Below, one piece after another: positions 33,753-42,548 of a stretch of 64,000 nt of DNA (its first letter is position 1; the number at the start of each line of letters is the position of its first letter). Under the pieces are notes generated by a model, which saw only the letters and a program-made list of their open reading frames with translations, searched no databases and had not been told where the DNA came from. A program made the translations under genes and the position numbers. The DNA comes from Pseudomonas alkylphenolica. Its GTDB lineage: Bacteria; Pseudomonadota; Gammaproteobacteria; Pseudomonadales; Pseudomonadaceae. The stretch is from the NCBI RefSeq assembly GCF_004025535.1, contig NZ_QJRG01000049.1:1-64000 (forward strand), given 5' to 3'.

Positions 33753-33775
33753 TGCGTGTTCTCTGCAAACGCCAA

Positions 33776-33823
33776 CGGCGACGGCCGAACCCGGGCTGTT
33801 CAGCCCGGGCCCGGCCGTCGCCG
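33776..33823. terminator. Long GC hairpin between minE and rluA
   Basis: CGGCGACGGCCG (33776-33787) pairs exactly with 33812-33823, enclosing a second perfect stem CCCGGGCTG/CAGCCCGGG. It totals over 20 base pairs with no T-run. It may separate minCDE from rluA by termination or by stabilising the minE 3' end. Confidence 0.45.
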
Positions 33824-33847
33824 TGGCAGGTTACCCTGGGGTGCCGA

Positions 33848-34102
33848 TCAACGATCGGGCAGGGTGATGTTGAGTTCCAGGATCGAGCAGCTGCCCTGGT
33901 TTTCCAGAGCGACATGCACATCATCGGAGCCGATGTTGACGTACTTGCGGATTACCTCCACCAGTTCCTTCTGCAAGGCTGGCAGGTAGTCCGGGGTACT
34001 GCGTTGGCCGCGTTCGTGCGCCACGATGATCTGTAGACGCTCTTTCGCGACCGACGCGGTGCTTACTTTTTTGTTGGCACGAAAGAAGTCAAAAAGGTTC
34101 AT
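33848..34102 (-). CDS. minE: Cell division topological specificity factor MinE
   Basis: An 84-residue protein opening MNLFDFFR (membrane-binding helix) followed by ERLQIIVAHERG, the MinD-binding segment, and a C-terminal dimerisation part. MinE drives MinD off the membrane and sets up pole-to-pole oscillation. Four bases separate it from minD. Confidence 0.97.
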   Translation of the reverse strand: MNLFDFFRANKKVSTASVAKERLQIIVAHERGQRSTPDYLPALQKELVEVIRKYVNIGSDDVHVALENQGSCSILELNITLPDR

Positions 34103-34105
34103 TGG

Positions 34106-34918
34106 TCAGTTGCCTCCAAACAGGCGCTCGAAGAATCCCTTCTTCTTCACATCAAGGAACCGATGTTCCACATTTTTGCCCAGCAGGCGATCGACGGTGT
34201 CGCTGTAGGCCTGGCCTGCATCGCTCTGGTCGTCGAGGATGACCGGCACGCCCTGGTTGGATGCCTTGAGCACCGCCTGGGATTCCGGAATCACGCCCAG
34301 CAGGGCCACCGAGAGGATTTCCTTGACGTCTTCGACGCCAAGCATCTCGCCCTGGCTCACGCGCTCTGGATGGTAGCGGGTGATCAGCAGGTGTTCCTTG
34401 ATCGGATCTTCGTTGCGTTCGGCGCGGCGCGATTTGCTCGCCAGCAGGCCGAGCATACGGTCCGAGTCACGTACAGAAGACACTTCCGGGTTGGTCACGA
34501 CGATGGCTTCGTCGGCGAAGTACATCGCCAGGTGAGCACCTTTCTCGATACCGGCCGGCGAGTCGCAGACCACGTATTCGAATTGCTCCTTGAGCTCCAT
34601 CAGGACTTTTTCCACGCCTTCCTGGGTCAGCGCGTCCTTGTCACGGGTCTGGCTGGCGGCCAGCACGTAGAGGTTCTCAAGGCGTTTGTCCTTGATCAGG
34701 GCTTGCTGCAGGTTGGCTTCGCCATTGACGACGTTGACGAAGTCATACACCACGCGACGTTCGCAGCCCATGATCAGGTCGAGGTTACGCAGGCCGACGT
34801 CGAAGTCGACGATCACTGTCTTGTGGCCGCGCAGTGCGAGGCCGGTACCAATAGCGGCGCTGGTGGTGGTCTTACCCACACCACCCTTGCCGGATGTAAC
34901 CACGAGAATCTTGGCCAA
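34106..34918 (-). CDS. minD: Septum-site determining ATPase MinD
   Basis: A 270-residue ATPase with the deviant Walker A SGKGGVGKTTTSAA near residue 10 and DFDVGLRNLDLIMGCE. The C-terminal amphipathic helix (KKKGFFERLFGGN) docks it on the inner membrane. It recruits MinC to block FtsZ rings away from mid-cell. It is between minC and minE on one transcript, 98 bases after minC. Confidence 0.97.
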   Translation of the reverse strand: MAKILVVTSGKGGVGKTTTSAAIGTGLALRGHKTVIVDFDVGLRNLDLIMGCERRVVYDFVNVVNGEANLQQALIKDKRLENLYVLAASQTRDKDALTQEGVEKVLMELKEQFEYVVCDSPAGIEKGAHLAMYFADEAIVVTNPEVSSVRDSDRMLGLLASKSRRAERNEDPIKEHLLITRYHPERVSQGEMLGVEDVKEILSVALLGVIPESQAVLKASNQGVPVILDDQSDAGQAYSDTVDRLLGKNVEHRFLDVKKKGFFERLFGGN

Positions 34919-35016
34919 GGTGCTTCACCCCTAATGAAAAAGGACGTCGAGTCCCAAAAAATACTAAAAACGGCAACATCGAAAAAAGTTGCGCGGAAAA
35001 TGGCGGCAAGTATCCG

Positions 35017-35775
35017 TTAAAGACGGGTGATGTTCAACACGTCACCAGACAGGCTGATCTGCACGCCGGCGCCCCACAGCGGATCGCGGCGAAGGTCTTC
35101 GGAGACCTTGTACTGGCCGGCGATCGAGACCATTTCGGCGGTCAGCTGCTGGCAGAAGATGCGCGCCCGGGTGTTGCCCTTGATCCCGGCCAGCGCCCGT
35201 CCTCGCATGGCACCGTACACATGGATGTTGCCATCGGCGAGAAGTTCCGCGCCCGGGCTGACCGACGACACCACTACCAGATCGCCACCCTGGGCGTAGA
35301 TCTGCTGGCCGCCGCGTACGGGGGTGGTGATGATTTTCGTCGGTTTGATCGCCGGTTCCGGCTCTGGCACGGGCGCCGGGGCCGGTTCCGGCTTCTTCAC
35401 TTCGGGTTCCGGCTCGACCGGGCGCTCACGGGCTCCGGAGGGCGGCAGTACGGGCAGATCAATGGCAATCGCCGCAGCGATGTCTTCGATGCGGTTGGCG
35501 CGAATCGCCAGGGTGCGCAGCCCGTGGTGGCGGCAGATGCGCATCAGCCCGGGCAGATCGACCGCGCCTTCCGTGGCCGGCAGCTTGTCCAGCGCCAGCA
35601 CCAGCGGGGTGTTGCTGAAAAAGTTGGGCGCCTGGGCAACCTTGGCGGCCAACTGCCGGTCGAGGCCCTCAAGGTTGTTCTGCGCAAGCTCGAGCACGGT
35701 AATGGCAAGCATGCTGCCCTTGAGCTGGAACACGGGGGCGGAGTCTGGCAATTGAGTTGGGCTCATGGTCTGCAT
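35017..35775 (-). CDS. minC: Septum-site determining protein MinC
   Basis: A 252-residue FtsZ inhibitor. The N-terminal domain covers residues about 12-105. A proline- and glutamate-rich linker (about 115-150) is followed by the MinC C-terminal beta-helix with GGQQIYAQGGDLVVVSSVSPGAEL and GNTRARIFCQQLTAEMVSIAG (about 155-235). Either of two ATGs, at 35775 or 35766, could be the start. It heads minC-minD-minE and diverges from the lipid A acyltransferase gene. Confidence 0.95.
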   Translation of the reverse strand: MQTMSPTQLPDSAPVFQLKGSMLAITVLELAQNNLEGLDRQLAAKVAQAPNFFSNTPLVLALDKLPATEGAVDLPGLMRICRHHGLRTLAIRANRIEDIAAAIAIDLPVLPPSGARERPVEPEPEVKKPEPAPAPVPEPEPAIKPTKIITTPVRGGQQIYAQGGDLVVVSSVSPGAELLADGNIHVYGAMRGRALAGIKGNTRARIFCQQLTAEMVSIAGQYKVSEDLRRDPLWGAGVQISLSGDVLNITRL

Positions 35776-35886
35776 AGGACGGCTTGTTACGAAAAAGTGC
35801 TCAGACTTATAACGAGAACGCCGGTTAGCCGCAACCCGTGGCGAACCGTTGTAGAATGCACGGCCCTCGTCTTTCCGGAATCTTTA

Positions 35887-36819
35887 ATGGATCGCCCGCG
35901 TTTTCGTCGTTATTTTTTGCACCCGCGCTTCTGGCCCCTGTGGCTGGGGCTGGGTGTGCTGTGGTTGATCGTGCAGCTGCCGTACCGGGTATTGCTGGTG
36001 ATCGGCCGTGTATTGGGTGCCTTGATGTACCGGGTAGCCGGTGAGCGTCGACGCATTGCCGCGCGCAATCTGGAGCTGTGCTTCCCCGAGCTACCGTCCG
36101 TCGAACGCAAGCGCCTGCTCAAGGAAAATTTCGCTTCCACCGGTATCGCCTTCTTCGAAATGGCCATGAGCTGGTGGTGGCCAAAGGCCCGCCTGGCGCG
36201 CCTGGCGCACATCGAAGGCCTGGAGCATCTGCAGGCGGCCCAGCGTGATGGCCAGGGCGCGATTCTCATGGCCCTGCATTTCACCACGCTGGAAATCGGC
36301 GCCGCCCTGCTGGGGCAGGAACACACCATTGACGGCATGTACCGTGAGCACGGCAACCCGGTGTTCGACTTCATTCAGCGGCGTGGCCGCGAGCGGCACA
36401 ACCTCGACTCGCTGGCCGTGGAGCGCGAAGACGTGCGCGGCATGCTCAAGTTGCTGCGCGCCGGCCGTGCCATCTGGTACGCACCCGACCAGGACTATGG
36501 CGCCAAGCAAAGCCTGTTCGTGCCGTTGTTCGGCATCGAGGCGGCGACCGTGACCGCTACCACCAAGTTTGCCCGCCTGGGCAAGGCGCGGGTGATTCCC
36601 TTCACCCAGCAGCGCCTGGCCGATGGCAGCGGCTACCGCCTGGTGATCCATCCGCCATTGGCGGATTTCCCGGGGGAGTCCGAAGAAGCCGATTGCCTGC
36701 GCATCAACCAGTGGATCGAAGTGGCCTTGCGCGAATGCCCGGAGCAGTACCTGTGGGCCCACCGCCGCTTCAAGTCGCGTCCGCCGGGGGCACCGAAGCT
36801 GTACGACAAGCGGCGTTGA
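35887..36819 (+). CDS. lpxL: Lipid A late acyltransferase (LpxL/HtrB)
   Basis: A 310-residue inner-membrane acyltransferase with one N-terminal membrane helix (FWPLWLGLGVLWLIVQ), the HX4E catalytic pair in ALHFTTLEIGAALL near residue 127, and YREHGNPVFD and PDQDYG further on. It adds a secondary acyl chain (laurate-type) to lipid A using acyl-ACP. I place the start at the ATG at 35887, where the membrane helix begins; the long open frame upstream overlaps minC and is a shadow. It may share a transcript with the patatin gene 36 bases later. Confidence 0.92.
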   Translation: MDRPRFRRYFLHPRFWPLWLGLGVLWLIVQLPYRVLLVIGRVLGALMYRVAGERRRIAARNLELCFPELPSVERKRLLKENFASTGIAFFEMAMSWWWPKARLARLAHIEGLEHLQAAQRDGQGAILMALHFTTLEIGAALLGQEHTIDGMYREHGNPVFDFIQRRGRERHNLDSLAVEREDVRGMLKLLRAGRAIWYAPDQDYGAKQSLFVPLFGIEAATVTATTKFARLGKARVIPFTQQRLADGSGYRLVIHPPLADFPGESEEADCLRINQWIEVALRECPEQYLWAHRRFKSRPPGAPKLYDKRR

Positions 36820-36855
36820 AGCGGTCATAAGGCAGCACTGACTAAGGAAGGGCCG

Positions 36856-38016
36856 ATGAGCAAACCGATCACAGGATTGATCCTCTCTGGCGGTGGCGCC
36901 CGCGCCGCCTACCAGGTCGGTGTGCTGGCCGGCATTGCCGACCTGCTGCCGCCTGGCGCGGCCAATCCGTTTCCGGTAATCGTCGGCACCTCGGCCGGGG
37001 CGATCAACGCGGTGACCCTGGCCAGCGGGGCGATGCACTTCGCTGACTCGATTCGCCGCCTGACCAGCTTCTGGCAGGGTTTTCGCAGCCATCAGGTACT
37101 GCGCAGCGACTGGCCAGGCGTCATTCGCCAGGCCAGCCGCTTTGTCGGCCACAGCCTGCTCGGCCTGGGCGCGCCGGTACCGGTGGCGTTGCTCGACAGC
37201 TCACCGCTGCGGCACCTGCTCAACCAGCACCTGGATATGGATGGCATCAGCTGTGCACTCGAACAGGCGCATCTGCACGCGGTGGCAGTGACCGCCTTTG
37301 GTTACGAGTCCGGTCAGGCGGTGACCTTCTACCAAGGCCGGGGCGCTATCGACCCGTGGTTGCGTCACCGTCGCATCGGCATGCCGACACAGTTGAGTGT
37401 CGAGCACCTGCTGGCCAGTTCCGCCATTCCGTTGCTGTTTGCACCGGTCAAACTGGGGGAGGAGTATTTTGGCGACGGCGCGGTGCGCCAATCAGCGCCA
37501 ATCAGCCCGGCCTTGCATCTGGGCGCCAGCCGTGTGCTGGTGGTCGGGGTCAGCGGCAACCCGCAGCGTCCGGTGGAAGGCGAGCCGAGTCCGCGAATTT
37601 TCAGCGGTCAGCAGCCGAGCCTGGCGCAGATCGGTGGGCACATGCTCAACAGTACTTTCATCGACAGCCTGGAAGACGACATCGAGTTGTTGCAGCGCCT
37701 CAACCACCTCAGCCACCTGCTGCCCGAGCACCTGGAGCGGCGGCGCCTGGGCTTGGCGCCGGTGGACGTGCTGGTGGTAGCGCCCAGCCAGCCACTGGAC
37801 GAAATCGCCGCGCGCCATCGACGCGAGCTGCCAGCAGCCCTGCGCTTGTTTCTGCGTGGGCCGGGGGCAACCAAGACCAGTGGCGCCGGAGTACTCAGCT
37901 ACCTGCTGTTCGAGGCAGGGTACTGCAGTGAGCTGATCGAACTGGGGCGCCGCGACGCCCTGGCCAAGCGTCGGGAGCTGTGCAACTTCCTCGGCTTGCC
38001 CCAGGTGGCCGGTTGA
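36856..38016 (+). CDS. Patatin-like phospholipase
   Basis: A 386-residue protein with the patatin fold: oxyanion motif SGGGARAAYQVG near residue 12, nucleophile motif GTSAGAINA near residue 51, and the catalytic aspartate in DGAVRQ near residue 210. No signal peptide is visible, so cytoplasmic or membrane-face lipid hydrolysis is expected, possibly acting on lysophospholipids from envelope turnover. AAGGAAGG precedes the ATG at 36856. It follows the lipid A acyltransferase by 36 bases. Confidence 0.9.
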   Translation: MSKPITGLILSGGGARAAYQVGVLAGIADLLPPGAANPFPVIVGTSAGAINAVTLASGAMHFADSIRRLTSFWQGFRSHQVLRSDWPGVIRQASRFVGHSLLGLGAPVPVALLDSSPLRHLLNQHLDMDGISCALEQAHLHAVAVTAFGYESGQAVTFYQGRGAIDPWLRHRRIGMPTQLSVEHLLASSAIPLLFAPVKLGEEYFGDGAVRQSAPISPALHLGASRVLVVGVSGNPQRPVEGEPSPRIFSGQQPSLAQIGGHMLNSTFIDSLEDDIELLQRLNHLSHLLPEHLERRRLGLAPVDVLVVAPSQPLDEIAARHRRELPAALRLFLRGPGATKTSGAGVLSYLLFEAGYCSELIELGRRDALAKRRELCNFLGLPQVAG

Positions 38017-38022
38017 GCCGGG

Positions 38023-38808
38023 TTACTCGGCAATCTGCAACTTGCGCGCTTCGGTGTAGACGTAGCGGACCTTCTCGTACTCGAACGGCGAATTCAGCTG
38101 GCCATAGCGGAAATTGGTGGTGTAGCGCTTGTCGACGGCGCGTAGCAGCCAGACTTCCGGGTGATTGCTGCTGACCTCGGCAACGTTGAGGAAGTTGATC
38201 CAGTTCTCCGCGCTGTAGTCCACCGCCAGGCCGCCGGTATCGCGCAGGTTTGACGGGCCGAGGATCGGCAGCATCAGGTACGGACCATCAGGCACACCCC
38301 ATACGCCCAGGGTCTGGCCGAAGTCCTCGCCCTGGTAGGGCAGCCCCATCTTGGTCGCCGGGTCCCAGAGGCCGGCCACACCGATGGTGGTGTTGAGCAG
38401 CAGGCGGGCGGTGATCTCCATCGAACGCTGGCCCTTGAACTGCAGCAGGCTGTTGAGCAGGTTGGGCACATCGGCGAGGTTACTGAAGAAGTTGCTCACG
38501 CCGGTACGCACGAAGCTTGGGGTGATGTAGCGGTAACCGTCGACGACCGGCAGGAACACCCATTGGTCGAAGCGGTAGTTGAAGTGATAGATACGGCGGT
38601 TCATTGCTTCAAGGGGGTCATAGACATTCAGCGCGGCCAGGGTCGAGCGTTCGAACTCGCGCTGATCCAGGCCCGGATTGAATTTGAGCTCCTTGAGCGG
38701 ATCAGTAAAGCCATCGGCTTCGATCACGCTGGCACGCGGTGCCGGTTCGTCCGCCAGGGCCAGGCCGCTGGCCAGTAATGCAGAAACAAGCAGAAGAGGT
38801 TTAACCAC
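38023..38808 (-). CDS. mlaA: MlaA (VacJ) outer-membrane lipid asymmetry protein
   Basis: A 261-residue MlaA-family protein with DPLEAMNRRIYHFNY, FFSNLADVPNLLNSLLQFKG, TTIGVAGLWDPA and DFGQTLGVWGVPDGPYLMLPILGPSNLRD (motifs spread over residues about 45-170). It removes phospholipids from the outer leaflet and passes them inward through Mla. I start at a GTG (38808) with GGAG upstream, overlapping the hydrolase stop by eight bases. The signal peptide ends in LALADE and has no lipobox cysteine, whereas classical MlaA is a lipoprotein. Other mla genes are not in the window. Confidence 0.9.
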   Translation of the reverse strand: MVKPLLLVSALLASGLALADEPAPRASVIEADGFTDPLKELKFNPGLDQREFERSTLAALNVYDPLEAMNRRIYHFNYRFDQWVFLPVVDGYRYITPSFVRTGVSNFFSNLADVPNLLNSLLQFKGQRSMEITARLLLNTTIGVAGLWDPATKMGLPYQGEDFGQTLGVWGVPDGPYLMLPILGPSNLRDTGGLAVDYSAENWINFLNVAEVSSNHPEVWLLRAVDKRYTTNFRYGQLNSPFEYEKVRYVYTEARKLQIAE

Positions 38809-40099
38809 GGAAGAACTCCAGCATGGCATCACTGTTGACGCGGTAGTTGAGGTTGCCGCAATGGCCGCCGTGGGGGTACAGGGTCAAGCGATCACCAAAG
38901 GTGCTGCGCAGAAAGCCAATGTCGCCGGGGCCGAGAATGACGTCGTCGGCGTTGTGCATCACGGCGATCTTGGGGCTCTGCTGCAGGTAGTCCTTGAGCG
39001 CATAGAGGCTGACCTGGTTGATCAGTTGCAGCAGGCTGCCGCCATCGGTGCGGGCGCGCCACATGGGGATGACCTGGTCGGTCATGTAGCAGTCGAAGTC
39101 ACATTGCAGGGCGCGCTTGAAAAACGGGGTGAGGCTGCTGCTTTCAGTGATCGGGTACTTGGGTGGCGTAATCAGGCCACGGCGGTTGATCAGGTCGGAG
39201 GTGAAGGCAATGTCGGCGGCCGAGAAGCGAAACGAGGTGCCGATGAGCATGGCCATCTGTTCGTTGTTCAGGTGCTGGCGCGACTGCTGAATGTCATAGA
39301 GCAGCGCGTCGTTGAGGTCGATGTAGCCCTTCTGCTGGAAGTAACGGGTCAGCTTGCCGAGCACCACTTCATAGAACGTGGTGCCATTGTTGACGCCCTT
39401 GACCTCGGTCTGGACCATTTTGTCCAGGTTGGTGATCGAGGTGTACAGGTTGACCGGTGGGTTGAGCAGCAGCACACGTTTGAAGTTGAAGCTGCGCCGG
39501 GTTTCGTCCAGATGACTGACAAACGCCGCGTCCAGGGCGCCAAGGCTGTAGCCGGTGAGGTAGTACTCGGTGATCGACAGTTCCGGGTGCTGGGCGCGTA
39601 CCCCTTGCATCACCCGGTACATGTCTTCGGCATCTTCGGTGCTGATGCCGGGTGTGGCGTAGCGCGAGGCCGAGGTCATGAAGTCGAAACTGGTCGGCGA
39701 GGACAGCTGCACCACGTGATAGCCGGCTTTGTAATAGAGCCTTTTCAGGTACTCATTGATGCTGCTGTGATAAGGGGCTGCCGTCCCGGCGATCAGAAAG
39801 ATCAACGGTGCGGGGTGGTCCTGGCGCGCCAGACGGTATTTGAGCTTCTTCACCGCCCAGAAATTGTCGGGCAGGGTAAAGGCGCGTTCCGGACGCATGT
39901 TCAGGCTGTAGTCAGACTGGTTGATGTCGTCGTCTGTCGGCAGCTCCGGGCGCAAGTCCGGTGGCGTCGTGGCGATGGTGGCCTCGAAGGGGTTGGTCAA
40001 GGGATAGCCGTAGCTGGCCGCATCGACATCCCGTGCTAACGCAGACGCACTCAAGACAAGGCCGCCAGCAAGGGCAACCAGGCGTAATAATCGAAGCAT
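38801..40099 (-). CDS. Exported alpha/beta hydrolase, co-translated with mlaA
   Basis: A 432-residue protein with a signal peptide (MLRLLRLVALAGGLVLSASALA). An alpha/beta-hydrolase triad is visible: serine in GYSLGA near residue 190, aspartate in MHNADDVI near residue 375, histidine in PHGGHCGNL near residue 410. Substrate unknown; because the gene overlaps mlaA, a lipid or acyl-ester substrate in the periplasm is plausible. GGGGAT precedes the ATG at 40099. Older annotations sometimes call such proteins kinases, but I see no kinase motif. Confidence 0.8.
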   Translation of the reverse strand: MLRLLRLVALAGGLVLSASALARDVDAASYGYPLTNPFEATIATTPPDLRPELPTDDDINQSDYSLNMRPERAFTLPDNFWAVKKLKYRLARQDHPAPLIFLIAGTAAPYHSSINEYLKRLYYKAGYHVVQLSSPTSFDFMTSASRYATPGISTEDAEDMYRVMQGVRAQHPELSITEYYLTGYSLGALDAAFVSHLDETRRSFNFKRVLLLNPPVNLYTSITNLDKMVQTEVKGVNNGTTFYEVVLGKLTRYFQQKGYIDLNDALLYDIQQSRQHLNNEQMAMLIGTSFRFSAADIAFTSDLINRRGLITPPKYPITESSSLTPFFKRALQCDFDCYMTDQVIPMWRARTDGGSLLQLINQVSLYALKDYLQQSPKIAVMHNADDVILGPGDIGFLRSTFGDRLTLYPHGGHCGNLNYRVNSDAMLEFFRG

Positions 40100-40341
40100 G
40101 ACGGATCCCCAAAAAAGCAGTAGCAAAGTGCGATATGCAGGCTAGGACCATGAAGGGCCCGGCAAAGTTGCCTGGCGATCTGGCATTCATCTGCCTTGAT
40201 GGTGCCGTGTGAGATTGCGTCGCGGCAACAATTGGTTCCATTTATCTTCAGTTCAAAGTAGCTGAAGGCGGCGCTTTTGCCTTGCATAGACGGCTTGGAC
40301 CTTTATGCTGGGCGCCGTTTTCGACGTTTCCGGAGAGTTCC

Positions 40342-40707
40342 ATGTCCCGCCGCTTACCCCTGATCGCCCTGGCGCTGTTCCTGCCCTTGTGGCTGGCCGC
40401 CAGTTACGAGGTGCGTTATGCCTTGATGGAAGACGCGCAGTGGGTGGGTGCCTGTGTCGAGCAGGCACAAGTGTGGCAGTGCCAGGCGCGCTCGGTACTG
40501 GGCTTGCTGATTCACTTTCGGGTGATTGCCTGGACGGCCCTGGGGCTGGCGTTGCTGGCGCAAGTAGTGCCGGCGGGTGCGGGCTGGCGGGTGGCGGTGC
40601 TGGCGTTGGTGTTCGGGATTCCGGCGCTGGTGTTGTACAGCGCCAGTATCGCGGTGTTTGCCGTGGTGCTGGCGGGGTTGCGCCTGGTACGACCATTTCG
40701 CGGGTAA
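40342..40707 (+). CDS. Small inner-membrane protein, unknown
   Basis: A 121-residue protein with three or four membrane segments: a signal-anchor (LPLIALALFLPLWLA), a second segment near residue 55, and GWRVAVLALVFGIPALVL plus VFAVVLAGLRLV near the end. It has three cysteines in the periplasmic loop (GACVEQAQVWQCQ), which could form a disulfide. I do not recognise a family. CGGAG precedes the ATG at 40342. Its last codons and its TAA stop lie inside a REP element, so the C-terminus (RPFRG) may be REP-derived. Confidence 0.72.
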   Translation: MSRRLPLIALALFLPLWLAASYEVRYALMEDAQWVGACVEQAQVWQCQARSVLGLLIHFRVIAWTALGLALLAQVVPAGAGWRVAVLALVFGIPALVLYSASIAVFAVVLAGLRLVRPFRG

Positions 40708-40760
40708 ACCCGCTCCCACAGGTTCGGCGCAATTCCTGTGGGAGCGGATTTATCCGCGAT
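40698..40760. repeat. REP inverted pair overlapping a stop codon
   Basis: TCGCGGGTAAACCCGCTCC and GGAGCGGATTTATCCGCGA face each other with a short spacer. The first arm supplies the end and stop codon of the membrane protein gene; the pair sits between two convergent genes. Confidence 0.85.
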
Positions 40761-40767
40761 GCTTTGG

Positions 40768-42324
40768 TTACGCCGTGACGCGCACCCGCAAGCTACGCCA
40801 CAGCGCCGCTACCATCAGCACACTGACCCCGGCCCACACCAGCGCCTGCTGGTTGCTCAAGCCCTCGCGGAACAGTTGCGGGGCAATGCCACCGCCAACG
40901 ATCAAGGCCAGCAAGGCGATTTCAGCACGCCGCGCAGGGGCCGGGCGCAGCAGGTAGACCACCGCCGGCAATAGCAGGGCAGCGCTCGGAAAGCTGCGAT
41001 AACGCGGATCGAACACCAGCGCCAGCATGCTCACTGCCGCGGCAAAACCCGCCGCCAGCAACCACCAGCCGGCCCGCGCTTCAAGCCAGGCGAAGAGCCG
41101 TTCGCGCCAGCCTTCACGTGCGGCCAGGGCCAGCGCGCCGTGGGCCAGTACGATCAGGTTCAAGCCCGCCAGCAGGATGACCCAGATCCACTCACCGACA
41201 AAGCGCGTATTGATGCGCGCCAGTTCGCCCCACAAGCCCAGGCTCGCCGCGCCCAGCGCCGCTAGCAATGGCAACAGCCAAGCCGCGCGAGCACCGCGCA
41301 CGCGACCGGCCAGCAGCAAAGTGGCCGTGAACAACAGGCCACTGGCGATCAGCCATTGTGGCCAGAACGCCAGGTTACTCACAGGGCCTTCGAGGATGCC
41401 CTTGTCCTGACGGTCCGCGTCATACAGCCCCCAGTAGCCGCCCACGGCGCCTTCGCTGGCGCGTTTCCATGGCTGGTCGAACGCTTCGATCAGGTTGTAG
41501 TGCCAGCCGTGCTGTTCGGCCATGGCGACAAAACCGCGGATGAAGCGTGCCTCGTTGACGCGGCTGGGCAGGGCAGTTTCGCGCTGGCGGCCTTCGCTGG
41601 GCCAGCCGGTTTCACCGATGACAATATCCTTGGGCGCAAAGCGGTTGCCGAACACCTGGCGGATTTCGCCCACATGGGCAAGGGCGTCGTCGATACCGCG
41701 GGGATCATCCTCCCAATACGGCAACAGGTGGATGGTCAGGAAATCCACCGCCGGGGCAATTTCCGGGTGTTGCAGCCAGAACTCCCAGACGTCGGCGTAG
41801 GTCACCGGCACGCTGACCTGGCTTTTCACCTGATTGATCAGCGCGGCCAGTTGCGCGCCGGTGACTTCTTTGCGCAGTAGGGTTTCGTTGCCGACGATCA
41901 CGGCCTTGACCACGTCAGGGTTGGCGTTGGCCGCGGCGATCAGGGCCTTGACCTCTTTTTGCGTATCCACCGGGTTGGCATTGATCCAGGCGCCGAGCAT
42001 GACTTTCAGGCCATGTTTGCGTGCCAGATCGGGAATGGCCTCAAGGCCGGTCATCGAGTAGGTGCGGATGCACTCGAAACGCTGGGCAAGCAGGGCCAGG
42101 TCGGCGTCCATGCGCGCCGGACGCAGCTGGAACGGCTGGTCGAAAGGCGACTGGTCCTTGTCGAACGGAGTGTAGGAGGCGCACTGCAACTTGTGCGAGG
42201 CGCTGGCCGCATCGGGCAGTACCACCGGCTTGCCCAGGCCGTACCAGAGCCCTCCCAGCGCAAGCAGGCCGAGCAGGCAGGCGAACAGATACGGCAACAG
42301 GGGAAAGCGGGCAGTCGGGGACAT
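40768..42324 (-). CDS. Membrane-anchored GH17 family beta-1,3-glucan enzyme
   Basis: A 518-residue protein. One membrane helix is followed by a glycoside hydrolase family 17 domain (about 45-310) with the two catalytic glutamates in VGNETLLRKEV and VIGETGWPSEG. The C-terminal part has about seven membrane helices (about 325-510). Related Pseudomonas proteins are beta-glucan transferases acting on periplasmic glucans. The topology puts the catalytic domain in the periplasm. A partner glucan synthase is not in the window. Confidence 0.82.
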   Translation of the reverse strand: MSPTARFPLLPYLFACLLGLLALGGLWYGLGKPVVLPDAASASHKLQCASYTPFDKDQSPFDQPFQLRPARMDADLALLAQRFECIRTYSMTGLEAIPDLARKHGLKVMLGAWINANPVDTQKEVKALIAAANANPDVVKAVIVGNETLLRKEVTGAQLAALINQVKSQVSVPVTYADVWEFWLQHPEIAPAVDFLTIHLLPYWEDDPRGIDDALAHVGEIRQVFGNRFAPKDIVIGETGWPSEGRQRETALPSRVNEARFIRGFVAMAEQHGWHYNLIEAFDQPWKRASEGAVGGYWGLYDADRQDKGILEGPVSNLAFWPQWLIASGLLFTATLLLAGRVRGARAAWLLPLLAALGAASLGLWGELARINTRFVGEWIWVILLAGLNLIVLAHGALALAAREGWRERLFAWLEARAGWWLLAAGFAAAVSMLALVFDPRYRSFPSAALLLPAVVYLLRPAPARRAEIALLALIVGGGIAPQLFREGLSNQQALVWAGVSVLMVAALWRSLRVRVTA

Positions 42325-42548
42325 GGATCGGACCGTCGTTAAGCAAAGCCGTCAATAGTACCTGCAAATGACACGGGCTAAAGCCTCGGCAGGCAAAGTT
42401 AACCGGGTTGGATGTTGCTTGATGTAACTTCAGGCGTGGCTGGCGAAGTGATGTCGCTTCTCGATGCCTGGAGGTCGCTGCCAGAGCAGGTCAGGGGGCA
42501 TCAGCGGTTGATGATGCAACTTCCGTGACGAGACGAGGGGATGCTTTG

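Noticed and set aside
35221..35886. Long upstream extension of lpxL (532 residues)
   Set aside because: It is antisense to minC and lacks any family match; the membrane helix starts at 35887.
38801..40099. Annotating the hydrolase as a serine/threonine kinase
   Set aside because: No kinase motifs; it has a signal peptide and an alpha/beta-hydrolase triad.
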